Assembly: GCF_947072515.1 (NCBI RefSeq)
Contig: NZ_CAMTIG010000006.1
Span: forward strand, 1-64,000
From: an uncultured Clostridium sp.
GTDB taxonomy: Bacteria > Bacillota > Clostridia > Clostridiales > Clostridiaceae
DNA: 64,000 nt
Direction of reading: 5' to 3'
The first letter of the stretch is position 1, and the number at the start of each line of letters is the position of its first letter. The notes below the pieces were generated by a model. It saw only the letters and a program-made list of their open reading frames with translations, did no database searches and was not told the DNA's origin. Position numbers and translations under genes: made by a program. This document shows positions 36,901-46,212 of this stretch, piece by piece.

Positions 36901-37223
36901 TGTTTAATATTTCAATTGATGATAATCATTCAATAAAAAAGTTTTTCAAGAAATTTTCTATATACGAAAAAGAAACACTAAAAAATATTAATACAGTACT
37001 CCCTATTCTTATTACAGAAAAACCATATAAAATAAAAACTGCTTATGGCTTAAAATATAAAGGTAATCTTATTTATGAGTACAAAATAAAAATAAATAAA
37101 TTTACTAATTTTAGAGCAGCTTATACATTAACTGAAAATAATATTTTAGTATTTTTTATTTCTGATACTACTATAAAAAAAGATTTTGTAGATTTATTAT
37201 CTTCATTAAATGATATAAGTTAA
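36900..37223 (+). CDS. Hypothetical protein, second of a coupled pair
   Basis: 107 residues, Lys- and Asn-rich, with no signal or membrane segment and no family that I recognise. The ATG at 36900 shares its A with the preceding TAA stop, a common layout for subunits of one complex. A perfect 16-bp terminator follows, so the pair forms a complete small operon. Confidence 0.6.
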   Translation: MFNISIDDNHSIKKFFKKFSIYEKETLKNINTVLPILITEKPYKIKTAYGLKYKGNLIYEYKIKINKFTNFRAAYTLTENNILVFFISDTTIKKDFVDLLSSLNDIS

Positions 37224-37243
37224 ATTTAGCGAAGCACTTAATA

Positions 37244-37280
37244 AAAGGGAGTTTTTCAAACTTGAAAAACTCCCTTTATT
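37244..37280. terminator. Terminator between the coupled pair and the acetyltransferase
   Basis: Perfect 16-bp arms AAAGGGAGTTTTTCAA / TTGAAAAACTCCCTTT with a 2-base centre, followed by ATTT. Confidence 0.85.
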
Positions 37281-37294
37281 TATATGTTAAAACT

Positions 37295-38059
37295 CTAAAT
37301 TTTAAACTTTAAAAATCTTGCTTTCATACTCATTCCAGCTTTTATTTGAGCTTTTAACGAGTTATGATTATATGCCCAACATCCTGATATAGGATCTTTA
37401 TCCATACTATAAGAAAGCTCTTTTAATCTAATAAGTATTTCAGTTCCATATCCTAAGGCTCTACATTTTGAATTAACATACATTCCAATATTTAATTGCT
37501 TTTCAAATAATATGCCTGGAACTAAATGTCCTGTTCCAATAATTTTATCTCCATCAAGAGCAAAGTAAAACTCACCCTTTCTAATATCTTCTTCTAATCT
37601 TTCATAATAACCTTCAGTTATTTCTCTTGCTAACTCTAATTCATCTATATTAATTAATCTTAATTTTAATCTTTTTAAATCTCTAATCTCTCTTTTAGAA
37701 TCTATAGAATAATATGAATCTTTTTCTACCGATTTAAAATTTTCTAAAGCTAATCCCATAAATATTTCATCACTAGTAGTTACAGCTGCATATTGAACAT
37801 ATTCAAGTCTTTTGACTTCCTCAAATATTTTATATTGTAAATGTCTATATTCTAATTCAATAGCTAAAACCATAATCATATTACTTTCAAAAATCCCACA
37901 AACTCCAGCAAAATTATTATCAATGCTAACTTCATAAAAGTTAGATTTCATAACTCGCTCTTCCCAGAATACATCTATAAAAATATTATTTTCATTATAA
38001 TAATTCTTTAAATAATCTAAAACTTCTTCTCTTTCTTTTCTTAAAAATCTTATATTCAT
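37295..38059 (-). CDS. GNAT-family N-acetyltransferase
   Basis: 254 residues. The C-terminal half (about 135-254) has the GNAT acetyl-CoA loop in VNSKCRALGYGTEILIRLKE (Q/R-x-x-G-x-G variant), preceded by the beta-strand LDGDKIIGTGHLVPG. The N-terminal half may be a second, degenerate GNAT domain. The start follows AGGAG. The substrate is unknown. It is single and convergent with the coupled pair. Confidence 0.75.
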   Translation of the reverse strand: MNIRFLRKEREEVLDYLKNYYNENNIFIDVFWEERVMKSNFYEVSIDNNFAGVCGIFESNMIMVLAIELEYRHLQYKIFEEVKRLEYVQYAAVTTSDEIFMGLALENFKSVEKDSYYSIDSKREIRDLKRLKLRLINIDELELAREITEGYYERLEEDIRKGEFYFALDGDKIIGTGHLVPGILFEKQLNIGMYVNSKCRALGYGTEILIRLKELSYSMDKDPISGCWAYNHNSLKAQIKAGMSMKARFLKFKI

Positions 38060-38191
38060 TTTAAACTTCTCCTATCTCTTAAAATCTATTAGTACTACTC
38101 TAGCACACAATGATTCCAATTAAAACCATTTCCATAATCATCTTATCGATAGTGACTATTCTAGATGATATAATAGTATGATTAAGAATAA

Positions 38192-38224
38192 AAAAATCCG
38201 TAGCCAAATGGCTACGAATTTTTA
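38192..38224. terminator. Terminator of the PhnA/YjdM gene
   Basis: 14-base arms AAAAATCCGTAGCC / GGCTACGAATTTTT with one C-A mismatch and loop aaat. Confidence 0.85.
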
Positions 38225-38233
38225 TACAATTAA

Positions 38234-38572
38234 CTATATTTTCTTAACAAACTCTGATTTTAAGCTCATTGCTCCAAATCCATCTATTTTACAATCTATG
38301 TTGTGGTCACCCTCAACAAGTCTTATATTCTTAACCTTAGTTCCTTTTTTAAGAGCTGAAGAAGCTCCTTTAACTTTAAGATCTTTTATTATAGTTACTG
38401 AATCTCCATCTTGAAGAGTATTTCCATTAGAATCTTTAACTACTAATCCTTCTTCTCCTTGTGCATTACTATCAGCATTCCATTCGTGAGCACACTCAGG
38501 ACAAACAAACATTAATCCATCTTCATATGTATATTCTGAATTACATTTTGGGCAATTTGGTAAAGTTGACAT
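38234..38572 (-). CDS. PhnA/YjdM-family zinc-ribbon protein
   Basis: 112 residues. An N-terminal zinc ribbon ([21 protein letters not shown], residues 7-27) precedes an SH3-like PhnA domain ([43 protein letters not shown]). The family was once linked to phosphonate use, but its role is unclear. The frame opens at 38653, but GGAGG lies 8 bases before the ATG at 38572, and the zinc ribbon starts there. Confidence 0.88.
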   Translation of the reverse strand: MSTLPNCPKCNSEYTYEDGLMFVCPECAHEWNADSNAQGEEGLVVKDSNGNTLQDGDSVTIIKDLKVKGASSALKKGTKVKNIRLVEGDHNIDCKIDGFGAMSLKSEFVKKI

Positions 38573-38715
38573 ATATCTTTTCCTCCAATTGTCTTTAGAT
38601 TTTCTTATGTAAAATACATATAAGTATTTTCTTATAGATTTATATAATATCATAGTCTTTTGTCATTGACAAATCCATTACATTAATTGTCAATTTAAAC
38701 ATAAAAGGTATTTTT

Positions 38716-39948
38716 TTACTTTATAAATCTTATAGTAAAACAAGTTCCTTCTAAAACCTTACTTTTTACAGTAATATCTCCATTATGCTTTTCAATAATT
38801 GACTTTGACAACGCTAAACCAATTCCTATACTTGAAGGTTTTTTACTAGAACTGGTTTTATAAAATCTCTCAAAAATTTTTTTAATTTTATCCTCTGGAA
38901 TTCCTTCTCCATTATCCCTTATCCTAACTTCTAAATAAATAGGACTATCCTTTATAGAGATTTCTATTTTCCCCTCTTCATTAGTATGCTCAATTCCATT
39001 TTTAATTATATTACTTAGCGCTTCACTAAGCCATTTTCTATCATGATAGAAAATAAAATCTCCATCCCCATATTCTATATTTATGATTTGATTTTTTTCT
39101 TCAGCCTTTATTTTTAATGGTGCTACTGCCTCAAAAACAGTATCTAAAAGAGAAATTTCTTCTTTTCTATACTGGACTACATCTCCTTCTAACCTTGCAT
39201 ATTTTAAAAGAGTTACTGTAAGCCAATCCATTCTCTCTAATTGCCCTGTACTTAATTCCATAAAATTATCAATATCCTCTTTTGGCATAGTTTCATAATC
39301 TTTTAAAATATGATTATATGTCATAAGTGCTGTTAATGGCGTTTTTAATTGATGACTAATATCATTTATTATATTCTTTAAATTTAATCTCTCTTTCTTT
39401 AAATCTTCTATATCTTTTTTTATTCTATCTTCCATTAAAGAAAAGCTTTCATATAAAGTTTCAAAAGCACCATCTTTCAATCTATAATTTTCCTTACTTG
39501 AAAAATCACCCTCTACTATCTTATTAGCTCTCTTTATTAAATCCTTAGATATTTTTAAATTCTTTCTATCCTTTAAATAAATAGAAATTAAAAACACAAT
39601 AAAAATTCCAAACCAAGCTAAACCTATATTTTTATATAAAAGAGTCTTAGAATCCTTCATGATAGGACTTAAATTAATATCTAATCCTTCTTTATAAGAA
39701 TACTTATTTAAAATTTCCTTTCCCGCTTCATACCCACTATTATCACCTTTAGTTACTATTCCAATAACCTTATTTTCATTAAAGCCTTGTTCCTTTGATA
39801 AAGTCCCTATTAAGGCTGTATTTTGCCTTATATACATATTATTTATTTTCTCTAAAGTAATATTAGAAACTAACATTAAAAAAGCTCCAAATATTAAAAA
39901 TAATATTGAAGCTAGGATTAAATGTTTACTTCTTTCACTTATATCCAT
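38716..39948 (-). CDS. Sensor histidine kinase
   Basis: 410 residues with two membrane segments (about 9-29 and 106-126) enclosing a small extracytoplasmic sensor of about 75 residues. A HAMP-like linker follows, then the dimerisation helix with the phosphorylated H199 (NDISHQLKTPLTAL) and an ATPase domain with IKNGIEHT and RDNGEGIPEDK. Its start overlaps the response-regulator stop (TAATG), so they are translated together. It lies downstream of an ABC transporter and probably senses what that transporter handles, such as an envelope-active peptide or drug. Confidence 0.9.
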   Translation of the reverse strand: MDISERSKHLILASILFLIFGAFLMLVSNITLEKINNMYIRQNTALIGTLSKEQGFNENKVIGIVTKGDNSGYEAGKEILNKYSYKEGLDINLSPIMKDSKTLLYKNIGLAWFGIFIVFLISIYLKDRKNLKISKDLIKRANKIVEGDFSSKENYRLKDGAFETLYESFSLMEDRIKKDIEDLKKERLNLKNIINDISHQLKTPLTALMTYNHILKDYETMPKEDIDNFMELSTGQLERMDWLTVTLLKYARLEGDVVQYRKEEISLLDTVFEAVAPLKIKAEEKNQIINIEYGDGDFIFYHDRKWLSEALSNIIKNGIEHTNEEGKIEISIKDSPIYLEVRIRDNGEGIPEDKIKKIFERFYKTSSSKKPSSIGIGLALSKSIIEKHNGDITVKSKVLEGTCFTIRFIK

Positions 39949-40628
39949 TAATATTCACCCCATTTATACCCTATACCTCTAACTGTAATTATATATTTAG
40001 GATTTTTTGCATCCTCTTCAAGCTTTTCTCTAAGCCTTTTTATATAAACATTTAAAGTATTTCCATCAACAAAATTTCCTTCAATGTCCCAAAGTTTTTC
40101 TAAAAGTGTTCCTCTTTCAAGTACTTGTCCTTTATTATCTAAAAGTATAGTCATAAGCTTATATTCTGCCTTAGTTAAAATAATCTCTTCCCCATCCTTA
40201 AAAATAATATGAGATAATCTATTTATTTCTAAGCTTCCTATATTTAAAGTTTTATTATTTAAACTATGTCCTTTTCTTCTAGCCACTGCATTTATTCTAG
40301 AAACTAATTCCCTCACCCTTATAGGCTTAGTTACATAATCATCTCCACCTAAATCAAGTCCTAAAACCACATTACACTCCTCATCACAAGCAGTTACAAA
40401 GATTACTCCTGTATGGTCATTCTTTCCCTTTATATATGTACAAAGCTCGTATCCATCACCATCAGGTAAGCTTATATCCAAAAGAGCTATATCTACCCTT
40501 TCACTATCTATTATTTTTTTCCCATCCTCTACCGACACTGCTAAAACAACATTAAATCCCTCTTTTTTTAAACTGTATTCAATACCAATAGCGACTGGTC
40601 TATCATCCTCAACTAAAAGAATTCTCAT
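39948..40628 (-). CDS. OmpR-family response regulator
   Basis: 226 residues. The receiver domain (1-115) has the acidic pair D8/D9, phospho-acceptor D51, T79 and K101. A winged-helix DNA-binding domain (about 130-226) follows, with EYKLMTILLDNKGQVLERGTLLEKLW and RGIGYKWGEY. The frame extends to 40658, but GAGGTG precedes the ATG at 40628. It pairs with the kinase that follows it. A pair of direct repeats before the ABC genes may be its binding site. Confidence 0.92.
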   Translation of the reverse strand: MRILLVEDDRPVAIGIEYSLKKEGFNVVLAVSVEDGKKIIDSERVDIALLDISLPDGDGYELCTYIKGKNDHTGVIFVTACDEECNVVLGLDLGGDDYVTKPIRVRELVSRINAVARRKGHSLNNKTLNIGSLEINRLSHIIFKDGEEIILTKAEYKLMTILLDNKGQVLERGTLLEKLWDIEGNFVDGNTLNVYIKRLREKLEEDAKNPKYIITVRGIGYKWGEY

Positions 40629-40662
40629 AAAATCACCTCTTATAGTAAATTTTAACATAATA

Positions 40663-40716
40663 TTACCCTCAAAAGCTATTGAAGATAACTTTTATCATTC
40701 TAGCTTTTAAGGGTAA
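40663..40716. terminator. Hairpin between ABC permease and two-component genes
   Basis: 16-base arms TTACCCTCAAAAGCTA (40663-40678) / TAGCTTTTAAGGGTAA (40701-40716) with one mismatch and an inner small stem. The U-run on the minus strand is poor, so it may cause only partial termination after the permease gene, letting some reading pass into the regulator genes. Confidence 0.55.
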
Positions 40717-40730
40717 TAATTTTTCATATT

Positions 40731-43274
40731 TTACTCAATGTTTCTCATTAAATCTATAGCATTTTTAGGACTTAATCTTCTGACACTATTTAATATATTT
40801 AACATACAAATTACCATTATTCCTAAACTTCCTATTAATAATATTCCATATGAAAAAGTAAATTTCTTTATAGCTTCTTGCATAAAGATAAGAATACTTA
40901 TTGATATTGTATTTCCTATAATTAATGCTAAAATCCCTTGAATTAAGCCTTCATAAATAAGACTCTTTTTAAGCATTTTTTTATCCATTCCTAGTGCAAA
41001 CATTGTTCCAAACTCTTTTTTTCTATTATTTAAAACTATATCTTTAATATTTACTATACTTAAAATCATGAGTATTACTATACACCCTAATATCGTATAT
41101 ATAAGCTGTGCTAAAGAATTAAGATAATCTAATTTTTCTTTCCTATCTTGAAAACTATCATAATAGTGCATCTCTTCGCTCTTATCTACATCTTCTTTTA
41201 TTTCTGCCATATATTTTTCTCGTAATTCTACCGATTTAAATTCAAATATATAATTATCTTCTTGCTTACGCATTAAATCTAATTCTTCTGCTAATTTTTC
41301 TGATATTATTATTCCATTAAATCTTCCACCAAGATCTACATCACTTCCTAGTATTGTTTCTAAATAAACAGTTCCCATTAGATTTAAATCTTTTATAATA
41401 GTTTTTTCATTTTCTGGAACTATAAATTTTCCAACTTCATTAGCACCTTCCCATGCATTTTCAAATTCATATACATTATCACTGTCATTAATATATACTT
41501 TTATTTCATCTCTATTTTTAGGTGAATGAATAACTCCCTCATCTTTATTGGTAAAGAATAAAACCTCACCATTTTTAAATGCTTCTAAATTTATATTCTT
41601 TCCATCTACATATGGCATTAAATCCTTAAAAGCTTTATCATTTAAAGAAATAATGCTTACTCCATAATTTATAGATGTTATAATATTTTCCTCTTCATCA
41701 TAATACTTATAAGCTTGACTATCTTTTAATACAATATCCTCTAATCCTTGAATTCTTAATAATGAATCATAATAATTAATCTTAGAGACTTCTCCATATT
41801 CCTTATACTTTTCTAATATCTTATCTATATTCTTTGAATCATCCAAATTTCTATATTTCCATATTTTTAGATCTCTATCAATCACACCTAGCTTTTTTTC
41901 AGTTTCATTTAATGTGAATTTATAATAACTTGTAAATACATTAAAAATCATAAGTGCTATCGTCATCATTAATGTTAAGCTTATTAAACTACTTTTATCC
42001 GCTCTTAAATTTTTATAGGCAATTTCACCTTCACACCCTAAAATTTTTCTTATTAATTTCGATCTTATTCTTCTTTTATTTCCTTTTACTCCATTCTTTC
42101 TTATACCTTCTATTGGAGATAATTTACTAACCCATATCATAGGTATTAAACTAGCAACAATTATTACTATAAATAAAATTATTATTGCTATGCATATTAT
42201 CTTAAAATCTAAGCTATATTCTATAAATACCTTTGCTTCATTAACTATTAATAGTAACTTTTCTTTTATAGTTAAAAAAATCATTTCACCTAAAATGACA
42301 CCAGGTATTATAGATAAAATCCCCACAATAAATCCTTCTTTTAAAATTAAGAGTCTTATTTGTCCATTGCTTGCTCCTATGCACTTTAACATAGAATAAG
42401 TTTTTCTCTTGTCCTTTACAGAAATATTTATAGATATATAAACTAAAATTATCAATGCCCCAATTAATATTCCTTGAAGTATTTCACTACTTCTATTTGG
42501 ATAGATAGTTGCTGTTTCAAATTCGATTTTTTCACCAAGCTGTTTTATCAAGCTTACTGAAATATCAATAAAAGGCTCCTCTTGCGGTCTTTCTCCACCT
42601 ACATTTCTATCAAATACCTTTTCAACTCCAATATTTCTTCCTATCTCTTTTATAGATTCTGCCATATTTTTTTCTTTAGCAAGCTTAATATTAGCAGTTA
42701 CTTTAGGTAGTTTTTCTACATTTTCTATTCCTAAAATTTTATAATAATCCATCCCAGGAACTTCTTCATTTGTTTTCATGAAACCTACTATAGTTCTATC
42801 AGTTTCTTTAACTTTTGTTTTTTCTCCTATTTTCAAATTTTTATCACTAGAATTCACAAGAACAACTTCATTTTCATTTTTAGGAAATCTTCCTTCTAGT
42901 TCGTAAAAATCTTTATTTATAATATTATTACAATACTCCTCATCAGCATAAAAAATTTCCCAAGTTCTTTGCTCCATGCCACCTTCAAATTCTTTAGTTA
43001 TAGAATATGCTTCTTTACTACTATATCCTATATCTTTAACTAGACTGTTTTGCTTAAGCTTTAAAGCTTCTGCTCCACTAACATTAACTATTTTCCCATG
43101 GATATCTCCCCACATAAATTTTTCATTAGTTACACTCGTTATTTGGGTTAAGCTATTTACTTCTCCAACCAAAACTAATATAGCTACGGCAAAAATTATT
43201 GATAATAAAGTGAATAGTGTTCTCTTCTTTCTTTTTATAATTTCTCTAAATACAATTCCATCATACTTTCTCAT
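40731..43274 (-). CDS. FtsX-like ABC transporter permease
   Basis: 847 residues. A first membrane helix near 18-38 is followed by an extracytoplasmic domain of about 210 residues, then an FtsX-type membrane block (about 265-390), a second extracytoplasmic stretch and a C-terminal FtsX block of about three helices (about 720-840). The layout matches MacB/BceB-like or YvrN-like permeases that move envelope-active lipids or peptides rather than small solutes. It lies 3 bases after the ATPase gene. Likely role: export or removal of a cell-surface antibiotic, sensed by the adjoining kinase. Confidence 0.82.
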   Translation of the reverse strand: MRKYDGIVFREIIKRKKRTLFTLLSIIFAVAILVLVGEVNSLTQITSVTNEKFMWGDIHGKIVNVSGAEALKLKQNSLVKDIGYSSKEAYSITKEFEGGMEQRTWEIFYADEEYCNNIINKDFYELEGRFPKNENEVVLVNSSDKNLKIGEKTKVKETDRTIVGFMKTNEEVPGMDYYKILGIENVEKLPKVTANIKLAKEKNMAESIKEIGRNIGVEKVFDRNVGGERPQEEPFIDISVSLIKQLGEKIEFETATIYPNRSSEILQGILIGALIILVYISINISVKDKRKTYSMLKCIGASNGQIRLLILKEGFIVGILSIIPGVILGEMIFLTIKEKLLLIVNEAKVFIEYSLDFKIICIAIIILFIVIIVASLIPMIWVSKLSPIEGIRKNGVKGNKRRIRSKLIRKILGCEGEIAYKNLRADKSSLISLTLMMTIALMIFNVFTSYYKFTLNETEKKLGVIDRDLKIWKYRNLDDSKNIDKILEKYKEYGEVSKINYYDSLLRIQGLEDIVLKDSQAYKYYDEEENIITSINYGVSIISLNDKAFKDLMPYVDGKNINLEAFKNGEVLFFTNKDEGVIHSPKNRDEIKVYINDSDNVYEFENAWEGANEVGKFIVPENEKTIIKDLNLMGTVYLETILGSDVDLGGRFNGIIISEKLAEELDLMRKQEDNYIFEFKSVELREKYMAEIKEDVDKSEEMHYYDSFQDRKEKLDYLNSLAQLIYTILGCIVILMILSIVNIKDIVLNNRKKEFGTMFALGMDKKMLKKSLIYEGLIQGILALIIGNTISISILIFMQEAIKKFTFSYGILLIGSLGIMVICMLNILNSVRRLSPKNAIDLMRNIE

Positions 43275-43277
43275 AAT

Positions 43278-43952
43278 TTAAACCCTTTTTTTATCTAAAA
43301 TAATCTCACCATCTTCAATCTTTATAACTCTATCAACTTCATCTGTTATTGAAATATCATGTGTTATCATAATTAAAGTTTGATTATATTTTTTACATGA
43401 GTACTTTAAAAGTGATATTATTTCCTTTGATGTTTTACTATCTAAGTTTCCTGTTGGTTCATCTGCTAAAATTACATCAGGCTTATTTGCTAAAGCTCGT
43501 CCTATAGCAACTCTCTGTTGTTGTCCTCCTGAAAGCTGTGATGGTAAGCTATTTTCTTTTCCTTCAAGATGTAACATCTTTATAAGCTCTTTCTTATATT
43601 CCTTATCCATCTTACTTTTATCTAAAAGCACTGGCATCTCAATATTTTCTTCTACTGTTAATGAAGATAAAAGATTAAAATCCTGAAATACAAATCCAAT
43701 GTTTCTTCTTCTAATTATTCCAAGCTGCTTATCCTTAAGTTTTGAATAATCTACATCATTTAAAAGAACCTTTCCTCCTGTTGGTGTATCAACTCCTCCA
43801 ATCATATGAAGTAATGTTGACTTCCCTGAACCCGATTCCCCAATAATAGCAACAATTTCACCTTTTTCAATTTCTAAATTAATATTTTTAAGTGCCTCAA
43901 CTCGAGTTTCACCTATTCCATAAACTTTCCCTAAATTCTCTATTTTTATCAT
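43278..43952 (-). CDS. ABC transporter ATP-binding protein (LolD/MacB-type)
   Basis: 224 residues. Walker A is in GESGSGKST (38-46), the signature [14 protein letters not shown] is complete, Walker B is [12 protein letters not shown], and the H-loop is in LIMITHD. These are typical of the ATPases that power FtsX-like permeases. It is the first large gene of the ABC two-component operon. AGAGGGG lies 8 bases before the ATG. A mini-frame of eight codons with its own ribosome site precedes it. Confidence 0.92.
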   Translation of the reverse strand: MIKIENLGKVYGIGETRVEALKNINLEIEKGEIVAIIGESGSGKSTLLHMIGGVDTPTGGKVLLNDVDYSKLKDKQLGIIRRRNIGFVFQDFNLLSSLTVEENIEMPVLLDKSKMDKEYKKELIKMLHLEGKENSLPSQLSGGQQQRVAIGRALANKPDVILADEPTGNLDSKTSKEIISLLKYSCKKYNQTLIMITHDISITDEVDRVIKIEDGEIILDKKRV

Positions 43953-43967
43953 CTCTTTTACCCCTCT

Positions 43968-43994
43968 TTATTCAATATTTCTATATTCCTTCAT
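43968..43994 (-). CDS. Possible eight-codon leader peptide
   Basis: ATG at 43994 lies 7 bases after AAGGAG and is followed by codons for MKEYRNIE and a TAA stop, 15 bases before the ABC ATPase start. There is no run of rare or repeated codons that would mark a classical attenuator, so it may only help ribosome loading or be chance. Confidence 0.35.
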   Translation of the reverse strand: MKEYRNIE

Positions 43995-44032
43995 GAACTA
44001 TCTCCTTATCTATACCTCTATATTAAAGCTTC

Positions 44033-44076
44033 AAAATTACACTTTTATAAATATAAAATTACAATTTTGTAATTTT
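44033..44076 (-). promoter_or_regulatory. Direct repeats, candidate response-regulator site of the ABC operon
   Basis: On the minus strand TGTAATTTT occurs at 44055-44063 and 44033-44041, 22 bases apart (two helical turns), and an inverted copy lies at 44068-44076. A TAATAT -10-like hexamer follows, but no good -35, as expected for a promoter that needs an OmpR-type activator. Confidence 0.5.
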
Positions 44077-44103
44077 AATACAATTTACATTTAATTTTTA
44101 GCA

Positions 44104-44151
44104 ATAAAAAAAACCTCGTATAATTTGCTATTAAAAACAAATTATACGAGG
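44104..44151 (-). terminator. Terminator of the DHA2 exporter gene
   Basis: 14-bp arms CCTCGTATAATTTG / CAAATTATACGAGG with a 10-base loop. On the minus strand eight or more T follow. Confidence 0.9.
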
Positions 44152-44162
44152 CTTAGTCCATA

Positions 44163-45602
44163 TTATTTTGCTGCTTTTCTTTCCTTGTTAATTTTAAGAA
44201 TTATACTTAAAACTATTAGTACTCCAATAAAGCATATTATCGATCCAATTAAAATAACCATATCCATTGAACCTACAAAAATTTTTCCTTGTCCTGGAAT
44301 GAATCCTTTTACAACATACCCTAGCTTATTACTCATTAAATCATAAAGTAATGATGTTCCAAATGTTATTCCGCAAACCATTCCTAAGTTTCTTACAAGT
44401 CCATTCATACTTCCTGCAATCCCCAATTGTGTTTTGTCTACTGATGACATTACAATTGCATTCATTGGTGCTTGGAAGAATCCATTTCCTGCTCCCATTA
44501 TAAATAAATATAATATTACTAACCAAATACTTGTATCTACTTTTAATGTACTTAGTAATAAAAATCCTATTCCACATATTATAAGACCTATAAAAGGTAA
44601 AATTTCTCTTCTCATCTTATCGGAAAGACTTCCTGCAAGTGGAGATGATATTGATAATGCTATTGGAAATACCATCATTAACAGCCCACTCATGCCCGGA
44701 GAAATTCTTCTAACCTCTTCATAGTAAAATGGTATTAATATTGAATAACTACTTATTGCTGTAAATATTAAAAATGATGCTAGCACACCTTTTGTAAATC
44801 TATGATTTTTAAATATTTTTATATTTAAAACTGGTGATTTAAACTTCACTTGAGTTATCATAAATATAATAAATGCTATTACTGCTATTAAGAATGAAAG
44901 TAAAATATTCTTATTAGTATATCCATATACACTTCCTTCTGTAATAGCCAATACTAGTGCTACTATTGCAATTAAAAATAAAATTGTTCCTACTATATCT
45001 AGCTTAGGTCTATTTTCAGATACTACTCTATTTGAAGGTAATACTTTAAATGCTAATATAGTTGCAAATATTCCTATTGGAATATTTATCAAGAAAATAT
45101 ATTCCCATTTAAATTCTGAAATAATCCCTCCAAGTGCTGGTCCAGTCATTGTTCCTAGTGCAACAACTAATCCTGAAATTCCAAGTGCCTTACCTCTATT
45201 TTCTGGGCCAAACGTTGCTGTTATTATTCCTTGACTATTTGCCATTGTACATGCAGCCCCAAGACCTTGGATTCCTCTTGAAATAATTAAAAGTGTTATT
45301 GTATGTGAAAGTCCACATAATAATGATCCAATGGTAAAAATTATAATTCCTATTCTAAAGACTTTTGTCTTTCCTATTATGTCCCCAAGTCTACCAAATG
45401 TTAATATAAGACCTGAAATTACTATTAAATATGTAGTTATTGCCCATTGGACACTTTCCATAGGAACTCTTAAATCATGTGATATAACTGGTAATGCAAC
45501 ATTGACTATACTTGCATCCAGAGTTGCCATAAATGTTACTATTACAACACTAAATAAAATTATCCATCTTTTTTTAGAGTTCACTTTTTCCTCTGTATTC
45601 AT
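44163..45602 (-). CDS. DHA2-family MFS drug exporter (EmrB/QacA-like)
   Basis: 479 residues with about 14 hydrophobic segments. The first helix carries FMATLDASIVNVALPVI, the DHA2 motif D1, and GRLGDIIGKTKVFRIG gives MFS motif A. A motif C-like segment is in GTMTGPALGGIISE. Such pumps export hydrophobic drugs by proton antiport. It follows a MarR-type repressor by 16 bases and shares its promoter, so it is probably induced by its substrate through that repressor. Confidence 0.9.
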   Translation of the reverse strand: MNTEEKVNSKKRWIILFSVVIVTFMATLDASIVNVALPVISHDLRVPMESVQWAITTYLIVISGLILTFGRLGDIIGKTKVFRIGIIIFTIGSLLCGLSHTITLLIISRGIQGLGAACTMANSQGIITATFGPENRGKALGISGLVVALGTMTGPALGGIISEFKWEYIFLINIPIGIFATILAFKVLPSNRVVSENRPKLDIVGTILFLIAIVALVLAITEGSVYGYTNKNILLSFLIAVIAFIIFMITQVKFKSPVLNIKIFKNHRFTKGVLASFLIFTAISSYSILIPFYYEEVRRISPGMSGLLMMVFPIALSISSPLAGSLSDKMRREILPFIGLIICGIGFLLLSTLKVDTSIWLVILYLFIMGAGNGFFQAPMNAIVMSSVDKTQLGIAGSMNGLVRNLGMVCGITFGTSLLYDLMSNKLGYVVKGFIPGQGKIFVGSMDMVILIGSIICFIGVLIVLSIILKINKERKAAK

Positions 45603-45618
45603 TTAATTTTCTCCTTTA

Positions 45619-46053
45619 TTATTTTTTAGGTATATTTTTAACAAATATTTCTAGCATAGATGCTATAAAATCTACTTGCTCCTCCTCCATTCCCTCTGTT
45701 ATTGAGTCTACCCATTCATGAAGTATTTTAGTTATAATTGGTTTTATTCTTTTTCCTTCTTCAGTTAACGATACTTTAAAAACTCTTTTATCTTCCTCAC
45801 TTTTAACTTTTAAAAAGAAACCTTTTTGAACTAATTTATTAACAACTTTAGTTGTTAATGCTGGATCTACAGCCACATCTTGTGATAAGTATGTTAATGT
45901 AACACTACCTTCTAGTGGCATTGACATTATAAACATATATTCAGAAGAGCATATTCCATATTCATCTAATTTTTTATTTAAATACATCTGTCTCTTTCTA
46001 TATAATAATGAAATATTTTTCCCTATACATCCAAGTTTTCTATCAGTTTTCAA
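45619..46053 (-). CDS. MarR-family transcriptional repressor
   Basis: 144 residues. A winged-helix domain spans about 35-105 (CSSEYMFIMSM, TYLSQDVAVDPALTTKVVNKLVQKGF, then the wing EEDKRVFKVSLTEEGKR), flanked by dimerisation helices. The start is TTG, 4 bases after GAGGTGG. It heads an operon with a DHA2 exporter. Two palindromes overlap its promoter, which implies autorepression relieved by a drug-like ligand. Confidence 0.9.
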   Translation of the reverse strand: MKTDRKLGCIGKNISLLYRKRQMYLNKKLDEYGICSSEYMFIMSMPLEGSVTLTYLSQDVAVDPALTTKVVNKLVQKGFFLKVKSEEDKRVFKVSLTEEGKRIKPIITKILHEWVDSITEGMEEEQVDFIASMLEIFVKNIPKK

Positions 46054-46071
46054 AATACCACCTCACCTTAT

Positions 46072-46112
46072 TTGATATATCAAGTATATTATTAAATTAA
46101 TTGACAAGTCAA
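46072..46112 (-). promoter_or_regulatory. Promoter and twin operators of the marR-exporter operon
   Basis: TTGACT (46107-46112) and TATACT (46083-46088) on the minus strand, spacer 18 bases. Two TTGA-N4-TCAA palindromes, TTGACAAGTCAA (46101-46112) and TTGATATATCAA (46072-46083), cover the -35 and the -10/start region. They are 29 bases apart. Confidence 0.8.
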
Positions 46113-46212
46113 TGATTCTAATCATTATATAAAGAAATTTAATTAATTACTAACTTTAATTTCATATTTACACAAAAAAATAGAGGAATATCATTAGATA
46201 TCCCTCTCATTT

